From Delftia tsuruhatensis (GTDB lineage: Bacteria; Pseudomonadota; Gammaproteobacteria; Burkholderiales; Burkholderiaceae_C): a stretch of DNA of 64,000 bases. The stretch lies in assembly GCF_903815225.1 (NCBI RefSeq), contig NZ_LR813084.1, positions 5,480,001-5,544,000 of the forward strand, written 5' to 3'. Each line of letters opens with the position of its first letter. Position 1 is the first letter of the stretch. The notes under the pieces are model-generated. The model had not been told where the DNA came from. It saw only the letters and a program-made list of their open reading frames with translations, and did not search any database. The translations under genes were made by a program, and so were the position numbers. Shown piece after piece: positions 27,434 through 36,366 of this stretch.

Positions 27434-27535
27434 TACCCCCTGAGTCGCTTCGCGCCTTCCCCCTGAAAGGGGGACGACACCCTCGGCGCGGGGCGGCCCT
27501 TCCTCGGTGTCCCTGGGGTTGGGCCGCGCCGGTTT
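27434..27535 (+). repeat. Structured dispersed repeat, copy C
   Basis: Nearly identical to copy A through the first 50 bases (ACCCCCTGAGTCGCTTCGCGCC, then a CCCCC-TGAAA-GGGGG hairpin) and similar to B at the end (GGGTTGGGCCGCGCC). It starts one base after the livF stop. Confidence 0.87.
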
Positions 27536-27624
27536 CGCGGGCAAGGGGCGGCACAAGGATTGTTGGAATCTTTCTTTCACCACTGGCCGGACTCCATCTG
27601 CCCTTTCCACCTACAGGACTAGCC

Positions 27625-28872
27625 ATGAGTGCCTTCTACGACGCGCTGGAGACGCGCACCCCTGACGAACGCGAAGCGGCGCTGCTGGCCGCCCTGCCCC
27701 GGCAGATCTCCCATGCGCAGCAACACTCAGCCGCCTTCGCCCAGATCCTGGCCGGCGTCGATGCCGCGCAGATCACCAGCCGCGAGGCCCTGGCCCGCCT
27801 GCCGGTGACGCGCAAGTACGAGCTGCTGCAGCGCCAGGCCGAGCAGCGGCCCGCGCAGATCTTCGGCGGCTTCAACGCCATCGGCCTGGGCCAGCCCATG
27901 CCCCGGCTGTTCGGCAGCCCCGGCCCCATCTACGAACCCGAGAGCCGCCGCGCCGACTACTGGCGCATGGCGCGCGCGCTGCATGCCTCGGGCTTTCGGC
28001 CCGGCGAGCTGGTGCACAACTGCTTCAGCTACCACTTCGTGCCCGCCGGCTCGATGATGGAAAGCGGCGCCCATGCGCTGGGCTGCACGGTATTCCCGGG
28101 CGGCACGGGCCAGACCGAGCAGCAGGTGCAGGCCATGGCCGATCTGCGGCCCGCCGGCTACGTGGGCACGCCCAGCTTCCTGAAGATCATCGTGGAGAAG
28201 TCCATCGAGATGGGCCTGTCCATCGCGTCTGTGACCAAGGCCATGGTCTCGGGCGAGGCCTTCCCGCCCTCGCTGCGCGACTGGCTGGCCGAGCGCGGCA
28301 TCGCCGGCTACCAGTGCTATGCCACGGCCGACCTGGGCCTGATCGCCTACGAGACCGAGGCCCGCGAAGGCCTGGTGCTGGACGAGCAGGTCCTCGTCGA
28401 GATCGTGCGCCCCGGCACGGGCGACCCCGTGGCGGCCGGCGAGGTGGGCGAGCTGGTGGTCACCACCTTCAACCCCGACTATCCGCTGGTGCGCTTCGGC
28501 ACGGGCGACCTCTCCGCCGTGCTGCCGGGCCAGTGCCCCACGGGCCGCACCAATGTCCGCATCAAGGGCTGGATGGGCCGCGCCGACCAGACCACCAAGG
28601 TGCGCGGCATGTTCGTACATCCCGGCCAGATCGCCGAGGTGGTGCGCCGCTTCCCCCAGGTCGGCAAGGCGCGCCTGGTGGTCACGGGCGAAATGGCCAA
28701 TGACCAGATGCAGTTGCTGGTGGAAACACGCGAGACCTCGCCCGGGCTGGCCCAGCAGCTGTCGGATGCGGTGCGTGAAGTCACCAAGCTGCGCGGCGAC
28801 GTGCAGATGGTGCTGCCCGGAACCCTGCCCAATGATGGCAAGGTGATCGAAGATGCGCGCTCGTATCGGTAG
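27625..28872 (+). CDS. Phenylacetate-CoA ligase-like adenylate-forming enzyme
   Basis: A 415-residue member of the PaaK-like branch of AMP-forming ligases, which activate aromatic acids to CoA thioesters. Visible features are RKYELLQRQAEQ, a shortened nucleotide loop FGSPGPIYEPESRR, VGTPSFLKIIVEK, YQCYATADLGLIAYE (A5-like) and the C-terminal RIKGWMGRADQTTKVRGMFVHPGQ motif of PaaK. It closes the ligase-liv operon, pointing to aromatic carboxylates as cargo. The exact acid is unknown. Confidence 0.85.
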   Translation: MSAFYDALETRTPDEREAALLAALPRQISHAQQHSAAFAQILAGVDAAQITSREALARLPVTRKYELLQRQAEQRPAQIFGGFNAIGLGQPMPRLFGSPGPIYEPESRRADYWRMARALHASGFRPGELVHNCFSYHFVPAGSMMESGAHALGCTVFPGGTGQTEQQVQAMADLRPAGYVGTPSFLKIIVEKSIEMGLSIASVTKAMVSGEAFPPSLRDWLAERGIAGYQCYATADLGLIAYETEAREGLVLDEQVLVEIVRPGTGDPVAAGEVGELVVTTFNPDYPLVRFGTGDLSAVLPGQCPTGRTNVRIKGWMGRADQTTKVRGMFVHPGQIAEVVRRFPQVGKARLVVTGEMANDQMQLLVETRETSPGLAQQLSDAVREVTKLRGDVQMVLPGTLPNDGKVIEDARSYR

Positions 28873-28933
28873 CACCCCCTGAGGCGCTGGGCGCCGTCCC
28901 CCTCTCCTGCGGGAGGGGGACGGCGCCCCTGCG
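28873..28933 (+). repeat. Structured dispersed repeat, copy D (truncated)
   Basis: Starts CACCCCCTGAG right after the ligase stop. It keeps both hairpins in altered but paired form: GGCGC-TG-GGCGCC, and CCCCCTCTCC-TGC-GGGAGGGGG. It lacks the distal GGTGTCCCTG...CCAGTTT part found in A, B, C and E. Confidence 0.7.
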
Positions 28934-29140
28934 ATCGGGACATGCCTGCTCCTGAAAAAGCGTTATCTGTCAAGGCTCCCAGGGTTTGCACTAGATCAAT
29001 CCAAAGGGAATCTGCTGCGACGCAATAGAAACAATTCTTAAAATCCGTCACCCCGTGCATTCGGTTTTCTTGCGTGTTTGCCCTCAAGGGTGGATGCGCA
29101 TCGCCCCCTATCATTTGCACGCTATTCACTTGGAGACACC

Positions 29141-30130
29141 ATGCAAGCATTGTTCAAGATCGCAGCGATCGCGCTGGCCGCCGGTGCGGCCGTCGGCGCC
29201 CACGCCCAGGACTACCCTGCCGCCGGCAAGACGATCACCCTCATCGTGCCGTTCACCGCAGGTGGCCCCACCGACAAGGTGGCCCGCGATCTGGCCGAAT
29301 CCATGCGCAAGCAGCTGAACAATGCGACCATCGTGGTGGACAACGCCGACGGCGCGGGCAGCACCATCGGCACGGCCAAGGCCGCGCGCGCCCGTCCCGA
29401 CGGCTACACACTGCTGATCAACCACATCGGCATGTCCACGATCCCGTCGCTGTACCGCAAGCTGTCGTTCAACGTGCTGGGCGACTTCGAGTACGCCGGC
29501 ATCATCAACGACGTGCCCATGACCCTGATCGGTCGCCCCTCGCTGCCGGCCAAGAACTTCGCCGAGGTCAAGGACTGGATCGCCAAGAACCAGGGCAAGG
29601 TCAACCTGGCCAACGCCGGCATCGGTTCCGCCTCCCACCTGTGCGGCCTGATGCTGCAGTCCGCCATGAAGACGGAAATGACGCCCGTGCCCTACAAGGG
29701 CGCCGCACCTGCGATTGCCGACCTGATCGGCAACCAGGTCGACCTGCTGTGCGACCAGACCACCAACACCACGGGCCAGATCACGGCCAAGAAGGTCCAG
29801 GCCTATGCCGTGACCACGCCCAAGCGCCTGACCATGCCCGCGCTCAAGGACCTGCCGACGCTGGCCGAAGTGGGCGTGCCCGACTTCCAGGTCACCATCT
29901 GGCACGGCCTGTACGCGCCCAAGGGCACGCCGGCGGACATCGTCAAGAAGGTCAACGAAGCCATGAAGGCCGCGCTCAAGGACCCCGAGTTCATCAAGCG
30001 CCAGGAAGCCCTGGGCGCCGTGATCGCCAGCGACGGCCGCATCGAACCCGAAGGCCACAAGAAGTTCGTCCAGTCCGAGATCGAGAAGTGGGGCAAGGTC
30101 ATCAAGGCGGCGGGCACCTACGCCGACTGA
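29141..30130 (+). CDS. Bug-family periplasmic solute-binding protein
   Basis: A 329-residue protein with a signal peptide ending GAHAQD. The Bug/TctC pattern is clear: KTITLIVPFTAGGPTDKVARDLAE, TIVVDNADGAGSTIGTAKAAR, PDGYTLLINHIG, VPYKGAAPAIADLIGNQVDLLCDQ and TIWHGLYAPKGTPADIV. The two loops that line the carboxylate pocket are typical. ATG at 29141 follows TGGAGA. It is monocistronic with a terminator, separated from the ligase operon by repeat D and an AT-richer promoter region. The ligand is unknown. Confidence 0.92.
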   Translation: MQALFKIAAIALAAGAAVGAHAQDYPAAGKTITLIVPFTAGGPTDKVARDLAESMRKQLNNATIVVDNADGAGSTIGTAKAARARPDGYTLLINHIGMSTIPSLYRKLSFNVLGDFEYAGIINDVPMTLIGRPSLPAKNFAEVKDWIAKNQGKVNLANAGIGSASHLCGLMLQSAMKTEMTPVPYKGAAPAIADLIGNQVDLLCDQTTNTTGQITAKKVQAYAVTTPKRLTMPALKDLPTLAEVGVPDFQVTIWHGLYAPKGTPADIVKKVNEAMKAALKDPEFIKRQEALGAVIASDGRIEPEGHKKFVQSEIEKWGKVIKAAGTYAD

Positions 30131-30175
30131 GCCTGGAGCCGCGGTACGGCTGATCGCTCCGACATCCCCCGAAAG

Positions 30176-30198
30176 AACCCGGCCCTGCCGGGTTTTTT
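30176..30198 (+). terminator. Rho-independent terminator of the Bug gene
   Basis: Eight-pair stem AACCCGGC / GCCGGGTT with a CCT loop and six T, 46 bp after the stop codon. Confidence 0.9.
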
Positions 30199-30213
30199 CA
30201 TGGGGGCGATACC

Positions 30214-30720
30214 TCAGGGTGCCGGCCCGCGCAGCGCCATCACGGCCTGCCAGACGCCACCGCGCAGCCTGGCGTTGTAGAGGTTGCTCTGCGCATTGCC
30301 GGGCCCTTCGTAGTAGCTGCCGCGCAGCAGGCATTCGGCGCCGGTGGCCGTGCAGTGCACGAGTTCGACGCCGAACATCAGGGCCGGGCGGCCGCTGGCC
30401 CGGTCCAGCACCTGCTCTCCCCCCTTGCCCACGTCGCAGGCGGAAGCGGGGCGGACCAGGGACTGGCCGCCGAGCAGGGCCAGTGTGCCGGCGTCGGGAT
30501 CCAGCAGCGCCCAGCCGCGGCCATTGCCCACGCAGTAGGCTGCGGCCTTGGGGCCCAGGTTGGAGGCATTGTCCAGGAACAGCAGGGAATAGACGGCAGC
30601 GGCCGCCCCCGGCGGCGCCTGCGGGCCGGCGGATGCCCTGGGCCTGTCCGCGCAGGCGGCCAGCGCCACCGAGGCGGCCAGCGCGGCCAGCCAGGGCAGA
30701 GGTCGGCAGTGGCGATGCAT
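30214..30720 (-). CDS. Hypothetical lipoprotein
   Basis: A 168-residue protein with a lipoprotein signal (residues 1-23; lipobox LAAC, Cys23), so probably membrane-anchored in the envelope. The mature part is unfamiliar: it contains SLLFLDNASNLGPKAAAYCVGNGRGWALLDPD, three or four further Cys that could form disulfides, and a C-terminal SNLYNARLRGGVWQAVMALRG. AAAGGA lies just upstream of ATG 30720. It is convergent with the Bug gene. I do not recognise a family. Confidence 0.75.
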   Translation of the reverse strand: MHRHCRPLPWLAALAASVALAACADRPRASAGPQAPPGAAAAVYSLLFLDNASNLGPKAAAYCVGNGRGWALLDPDAGTLALLGGQSLVRPASACDVGKGGEQVLDRASGRPALMFGVELVHCTATGAECLLRGSYYEGPGNAQSNLYNARLRGGVWQAVMALRGPAP

Positions 30721-30773
30721 GAAAGTCCTTTCTCTTCGGTATCTCCGGATGCCGTGTTTACCACGGACCGGGC

Positions 30774-31658
30774 TCAGGCCAGACCTTCGAGGTCGGCGCG
30801 CTGGGCCTCGAACAGCGCGATGAGGTGATCGGCCACGGCCCGCACCCGCCGCGAATGGCACAGATCGGCATGCATGGCCAGCCAGATCGGCTGGTCCGCG
30901 CCCAGCTGCCGCGCGACGCAGGCCAGACCGCCACGCCGCGCCAGGAAGTGCGGCAGGACCGCCAGCCCCAGCCCGGCCTCGACGGCGGCCAGCTGCGCGG
31001 ACAGGGTATTGGTCTCCAGCCTGAGTGGCCGCCCGCGCAGGGTACGGGCCAGCCACCGGGCCGCGGGCAGATGGGCATGGTCCTCGTCCCAGCCGATGAA
31101 GGCATCGCCATCGAACGGCGCAGCACCGGCCTGCGCGATGCGGTTGTGCACATAGGCCGGCGCGCCATACAGGCCAAAACCCAGGGTGCCCAGGCGCCGT
31201 ATGGTGAGGTGGCCGGCCGCAGGCTGGGTCATGCGCACGGCCAGGTCGGCGTCGCGCCGGTGCAGGTTCAGTGTCTGCACGCCGCTGACCAGTTGCACGC
31301 GCAGGCCGGGATGGCGCTCGAACAGTTGCGCCAGCGAGGGCAAGATCAGCGGATTGGCCAGGTTCTCGGCCGTGGCCAGCCGCACCACGCCCGCCACCTG
31401 CGCCTGGCTGTGGGCTGCCTCGCCCAGGGCCCGGGCCGCATGCTCCAGCGCCTCGGCCGGCGCCAGCAGCGCCTGCCCGTCATCCGTGAGCCGATAGCCG
31501 CTCTGGTGGCGGCTGAACAAGGGCACGGCCAGCGCGGCCTCCAGCCGGTCCAGGCGGCGCGAGACCGTGGCCACGCCCAGCCCCAGCGCCGCGGACGCGC
31601 CGCTGAGGCTGCCCGTCCGGGCGATGGCCAGGAAAATGCGGGCGTCGTCCCACTGCAA
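30774..31658 (-). CDS. LysR-family transcriptional regulator
   Basis: A 294-residue regulator. The N-terminal helix-turn-helix reads DARIFLAIARTGSLSGASAALGLGVATVSRRLDRLEAAL, followed by the LysR effector domain (VRLATAENLANPLILPSLAQLFERHPGLRVQLVSG). The start codon is TTG at 31658 with AAGGAG eight bases upstream, one of the few clear non-ATG starts here. It diverges from an aldo/keto reductase across 111 bp with an operator-like inverted repeat, so it probably regulates that gene. Confidence 0.92.
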   Translation of the reverse strand: MQWDDARIFLAIARTGSLSGASAALGLGVATVSRRLDRLEAALAVPLFSRHQSGYRLTDDGQALLAPAEALEHAARALGEAAHSQAQVAGVVRLATAENLANPLILPSLAQLFERHPGLRVQLVSGVQTLNLHRRDADLAVRMTQPAAGHLTIRRLGTLGFGLYGAPAYVHNRIAQAGAAPFDGDAFIGWDEDHAHLPAARWLARTLRGRPLRLETNTLSAQLAAVEAGLGLAVLPHFLARRGGLACVARQLGADQPIWLAMHADLCHSRRVRAVADHLIALFEAQRADLEGLA

Positions 31659-31686
31659 TGCCAGGCTCCTTGTCTTTCCGGAAATG

Positions 31687-31707
31687 GAAAATCGAATCGC
31701 GATTTTC
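31687..31707. promoter_or_regulatory. Inverted repeat, probable LysR operator
   Basis: GAAAATCG (31687-31694), five bases, CGATTTTC (31700-31707): a perfect 8-bp inverted repeat in the LysR/aldo-keto reductase divergent gap. It contains the T-N11-A type symmetry expected for LysR proteins and lies 29 bp upstream of the LysR start. Confidence 0.55.
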
Positions 31708-31769
31708 GCAGTAGGCAGGCCTGCGCGGAAAAACCATACTGCGGCCTTGTTTCAGCAGGAGGAAGTGCA

Positions 31770-32753
<984 letters not shown>

Positions 32754-32789
32754 GCAGGCCGTCAGGCCACCCTCTCGCCGTCAGGCCGG

Positions 32790-33113
32790 TCACCAGGTGA
32801 CGTCGCGGCCCTCGGCGGCACTGCGGCGCAGCATGTCGATCATGGGCGCGGCGCGCTGGCGCAGACTGACGGCATCGGCCAGAGCCGCATCGTCCTGGCC
32901 GCCCTCCTGTGCCGACTCGTCGGAGCGGGCCTTGCGGCGGGCATCGTCGTCGGCCACGGCCGCTTCCAGCGCCTCGATGGCGGCCGGGATCTGCTGGGCC
33001 GTGATGATGCCGCTGGCCCCCGGCGTCTTGCCGATGATCTCCAGGACCTGGCGCCCGTTGGACTCGAGCATGATGACGTCGGCGGTGGCGCGGGATTTGA
33101 ACTTGTAGAGCAT
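32790..33113 (-). CDS. DUF1840 domain protein
   Basis: A 107-residue protein with the DUF1840 pattern: MLYKFKSRATADVIMLESNGRQVLEIIGK at the start, GIITAQQIPAAIEALEAAV in the middle and RAAPMIDMLRRS near the end. The function is unknown; the family is largely confined to beta- and gammaproteobacteria. It follows the methyltransferase gene by 10 bp on the same strand, so the two are likely co-transcribed. Codons upstream of 33113 overlap that gene and are not native-looking. Confidence 0.88.
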   Translation of the reverse strand: MLYKFKSRATADVIMLESNGRQVLEIIGKTPGASGIITAQQIPAAIEALEAAVADDDARRKARSDESAQEGGQDDAALADAVSLRQRAAPMIDMLRRSAAEGRDVTW

Positions 33114-33123
33114 GGCAATCCTT

Positions 33124-34386
33124 TCAGCGGTACATGTACTCGCGGTTGAAAGCATAGCCCGATTGCGCACCGACCATGGACCCGGTCTCCAGCCGGCCGT
33201 CGGGATGCGTGCACAGCATCTGGTGCAGGGCGATCCAGCCACGCTCGAATCCCATGGCACAGCCGGCAAGGTAGAGGCGGTAGGCGCGCAGCACCTTGGC
33301 GGCGCCCTCGGCATCCGCGTGCGCCTCCAGGATGCGCTGTGCCTCGGGCAGCTGCGCCTCCAGCGCGTCGGACCAGTTCCACAGCGTGCGCGCGTAGTGG
33401 GGGCGCAGGTTCTCGGTGTCCACCATCTCCAGGCCGCTGTGGCCCATGTCGTGCAGCACGCGGCTCACATGCATGAGCTCGCCGCCCGGGAAGATGTAGC
33501 GGTCGATGAACTCGCCCATGCCGGCGCCCAGCTGGGTGTTGTCCACCCCCCCGGCCGTGATGCCATGGATGAGGGCCAGGCCGCCGGGCCGCAGCAGGCG
33601 GTGCACGGCCTGGAAATACTCGGGCAGCTGGGCCTGGCCCACATGCTCGAACATGCCCACCGAGCCGATCTTGTCGAAAGGCTGGCCGGGTGCCAGCGCG
33701 CGGTAGTCGAGCAGTTGCATGTCCACGCGGTCCTGCAGCCCGCGTTCGGCGATCAGCCGCTGCACGTGGCGGTGCTGGTTGTGCGAGAGCGTGATGCCCG
33801 TGGCCGTGACGCCGTAGTGCTCCGCCGCCCACAGCAGCAGCGCACCCCAGCCCGCGCCGATGTCCAGGAAACGCTCGCCGGGCCGCAGGTCGAGCTTGCG
33901 GCAGATGTGGTCCAGCTTCGCTTCCTGGGCCTGGGCCAGCGTCATCTGCGGATCGCGGAAATAGGCGCAGGAATAGACACGCCTCGGATCCAGCCACAGG
34001 CCGTAGAAGTCGTCGGAGATGTCGTAGTGGAACTGGACCTGCCGGGCATCGCGCGCCAGCGTGTGCGCGGCCATGGAGCGCATGCGGGCCATGGCGTGGA
34101 CCCACCAGTGGGAAGTGCCACGCACCGGGTCGGCCTGCAGCAGGCTGGCCGCGGCCGCCATCACGTCGCGCATGCGGCCTTCGACCTGCACCAGCCCTTC
34201 GACGACCGCGCTGCCCAGGGTGCCGATCTGTCCTGCGGCCAGGCTGGCCATGGCCGCCAGGCTCTGGAAATGCAGGACCACCTGGGCATCCGCAGGCCCG
34301 GCGCGCTGCCCGGACGGCAGGACCACGGCCACGGAAACGGGAAGAGACGCCAGCCGCGCCTCGATGGAGCTCAGCACTTGTGTCAT
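33124..34386 (-). CDS. Cyclopropane-fatty-acid-synthase-like SAM methyltransferase
   Basis: A 420-residue enzyme of the CFA synthase/mycolic acid methyltransferase family, which transfers a methylene from S-adenosylmethionine to membrane lipid double bonds. An N-terminal lipid-binding-like region (1-115) precedes the methyltransferase core: FHYDISDDFYGLWLD, YSCAYF, FLDIGAGWGALLLWAAEHYG (SAM loop), GITLSHNQ and KIGSVGMFEHVG. The conserved active-site CAMGFERGW-type segment is near the end. Several ATGs at 34386-34410 could start it; no strong ribosome site separates them. Confidence 0.88.
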   Translation of the reverse strand: MTQVLSSIEARLASLPVSVAVVLPSGQRAGPADAQVVLHFQSLAAMASLAAGQIGTLGSAVVEGLVQVEGRMRDVMAAAASLLQADPVRGTSHWWVHAMARMRSMAAHTLARDARQVQFHYDISDDFYGLWLDPRRVYSCAYFRDPQMTLAQAQEAKLDHICRKLDLRPGERFLDIGAGWGALLLWAAEHYGVTATGITLSHNQHRHVQRLIAERGLQDRVDMQLLDYRALAPGQPFDKIGSVGMFEHVGQAQLPEYFQAVHRLLRPGGLALIHGITAGGVDNTQLGAGMGEFIDRYIFPGGELMHVSRVLHDMGHSGLEMVDTENLRPHYARTLWNWSDALEAQLPEAQRILEAHADAEGAAKVLRAYRLYLAGCAMGFERGWIALHQMLCTHPDGRLETGSMVGAQSGYAFNREYMYR

Positions 34387-34478
34387 GCTGTTCATTCTTG
34401 ACAGCATCATGCACTGCGTCAACCGCGGCCAGGACCGCGTGCAGCAAGGCCCGGCGCCATCTCGCCGGACGCTTTCCC

Positions 34479-35087
34479 TCAGGAAATCAGCTGCTGATAG
34501 TCGCGCCGGGTCTGGGCGGACACCGAAGCAAGCACTTGCTCGAAGGGTGTCTTGTGGCGAGCGACCAGCCGCAAGGATGCGACGGCCCGCGATTTGCAAA
34601 ACCAATGGCAGGTGTACTGCATGAGCAACAGCTCGGCCGTCATCATGAAGGCGCGCGCGCGGCGCTCGTCCTCGTTGGCGCTGTCGGCCACGCGCACGGC
34701 GGCGATGCCGCGCGCATGCAGCTGCATCGCTTCGCGCAGGTCGAAGCCCGACGACGGGAACAGCCGGTCCAGGTAGGGCAGCGCCAGCGGCAGCGTGTTC
34801 ACGCGCGTGCGCTGCGGCTCGGCCGTGGCCAGTTCCTTGGCGAAGCGCTGGAACTGCTCGGCCAGGCTGGCCTCGGTGTTGTCCAGCACGGTCCAGATCT
34901 GGGCACGGCGCTGCTCGTCGCTCTCGCCCAGGGCGCGCAGATAGCCTTCGATCAGCCCCCCCATCAGCTTCTCGATCTGAAACCGCCCCAGATATTGGGC
35001 CAGCAAAAGGGTATGCCGGCGCTGTTCCTGTGTCTTGAGCAGGTAGATTGCGATGAAGACAATGATCGCCAGCGTGAAGAAGTCCAT
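34479..35087 (-). CDS. Hypothetical membrane-anchored protein
   Basis: A 202-residue protein with one N-terminal membrane segment (FTLAIIVFIAIYLL, about 4-20). A largely helical cytoplasmic or periplasmic part follows: RRAQIWTVLDNTEASLAEQFQRFAKELA and FDLREAMQLHARGIAAVRVADS. I recognise no family. GTG at 35192 would add 35 basic residues but would overlap the divergent aminopeptidase; ATG at 35087 is preferred. It lies downstream of no other gene and is followed by the methyltransferase gene on the same strand. Confidence 0.7.
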   Translation of the reverse strand: MDFFTLAIIVFIAIYLLKTQEQRRHTLLLAQYLGRFQIEKLMGGLIEGYLRALGESDEQRRAQIWTVLDNTEASLAEQFQRFAKELATAEPQRTRVNTLPLALPYLDRLFPSSGFDLREAMQLHARGIAAVRVADSANEDERRARAFMMTAELLLMQYTCHWFCKSRAVASLRLVARHKTPFEQVLASVSAQTRRDYQQLIS

Positions 35088-35109
35088 GAAAGCAGCAAGG
35101 AGGCCAGGG

Positions 35110-36366
35110 GTGCGTGAAGGCTTGAGTGTAGTCAGGCGTGGCTTGCCTGCGTTTTTGGTGGGCTTAGGCCTGCTGCTGGGCGGCTGCGCCACCCGGGGCG
35201 CCGGTGACGGAATGGGTTACTACTGGCAGAGCCTGCGCGGGCAACTGCACCTGCTGCAGGCCAGCCGCCCCATTGACGAGTGGCTGCAGGATGCGGACCT
35301 TGCTCCCGCGCTGCGCGAGCGCCTGCGTTCCGCACAGCGCATGCGCAGCTTCGCCGTGGACCGCCTGGGCCTGCCCGACAACGCCAGCTACCGGCGCTAC
35401 GCCGACCTTCAGCGGCCCTTCGCGGTGTGGAACGTGGTGGCCGCACCGCACGACAGCCTGGAGCTGCACCGCTGGTGCTTCCCCGTGGCCGGCTGCGTGG
35501 GCTACCGCGGCTATTTCGCCGAAGCCGACGCCATCGCCCAGGCGCGGCAACTGGCCGGACAGGGCCTGGAGTCCAGCACCTACGGCGTGCCCGCCTACTC
35601 CACGCTGGGCTACCTGAACTGGCTGGGCGGCGACCCGTTGCTCAACACCTTCGTCGGCTGGGGCGAGGGCGAATTCGCAGGCCTGCTGTTCCACGAGCTG
35701 GCCCACCAGGTCGTCTACGTGGCCGGCGACACGGCCTTCAACGAATCCTTCGCCACCGCCGTGGAGCGGCTGGGCACGCCCCTGTGGCTGGAAACCGAGG
35801 CCAGCCCCGGCGCTCGGGCGCGCTGGGAGGCGGGCCAGTCACGCCGCACGCAGTGGCGCGCGCTGACGGGACGCACGCGCCAGGCGCTGCAGCAGCTGTT
35901 CCAGGACCCGGCATTGCGCGGCGCCGACATGGAACAGGCCAAGGCCGGCATCTACCGCCAGTTCCGCGAGGACTACGCCACGCTGCGCGAGCAATGGCGC
36001 CATGCGGACGCCGCGCTGCTGGCCACCGAGGCCCAGCGCCAGCAATACGCCCGCCACCAGGCGCGCATGGACCGGTGGGTGGCCGAGGCCAACAATGCCA
36101 GCTTCGGCGCGCTGGCCGCCTACGACGACTGGGTGCCTGCCTTCACCGTGCTGTGGAACGAAGCCCGGCGGCAGGCCGGTGGCGACTCGGCCAAGGGCTG
36201 GCAGCGCTTCTATGCCGAGGTCCGGCAGTGGGCCGACCTGCCCGTGGCGCAGCGCACCGCCCGGCTGTGCGCCCACATGCCGGCGGGCGCGCCGGTCCCG
36301 CCCGCCTGCGCCCGGGATCAGGACGGCGCGTCGGCGTCCCGGGAGGGTTCCGCGCCAGGCAGGTGA
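35110..36366 (+). CDS. Putative zinc aminopeptidase lipoprotein (COG4324-like)
   Basis: A 418-residue protein. The signal is of lipoprotein type with lipobox LGGC, placing it in the envelope. The mature part shows the family features YYWQSLRGQLHLL, TYGVPAYSTLGYLNWLGGDPLLNTF and the zinc motif FHELAHQ (HExxH), followed by FNESFATAVERLG, whose Glu would be the third ligand. The family is annotated as predicted aminopeptidase, but the substrate is unproven. GTG at 35110 is chosen because AAGGAGG lies eight bases upstream. The 3' end overlaps the convergent histidine kinase gene by 49 bp. Confidence 0.85.
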   Translation: MREGLSVVRRGLPAFLVGLGLLLGGCATRGAGDGMGYYWQSLRGQLHLLQASRPIDEWLQDADLAPALRERLRSAQRMRSFAVDRLGLPDNASYRRYADLQRPFAVWNVVAAPHDSLELHRWCFPVAGCVGYRGYFAEADAIAQARQLAGQGLESSTYGVPAYSTLGYLNWLGGDPLLNTFVGWGEGEFAGLLFHELAHQVVYVAGDTAFNESFATAVERLGTPLWLETEASPGARARWEAGQSRRTQWRALTGRTRQALQQLFQDPALRGADMEQAKAGIYRQFREDYATLREQWRHADAALLATEAQRQQYARHQARMDRWVAEANNASFGALAAYDDWVPAFTVLWNEARRQAGGDSAKGWQRFYAEVRQWADLPVAQRTARLCAHMPAGAPVPPACARDQDGASASREGSAPGR

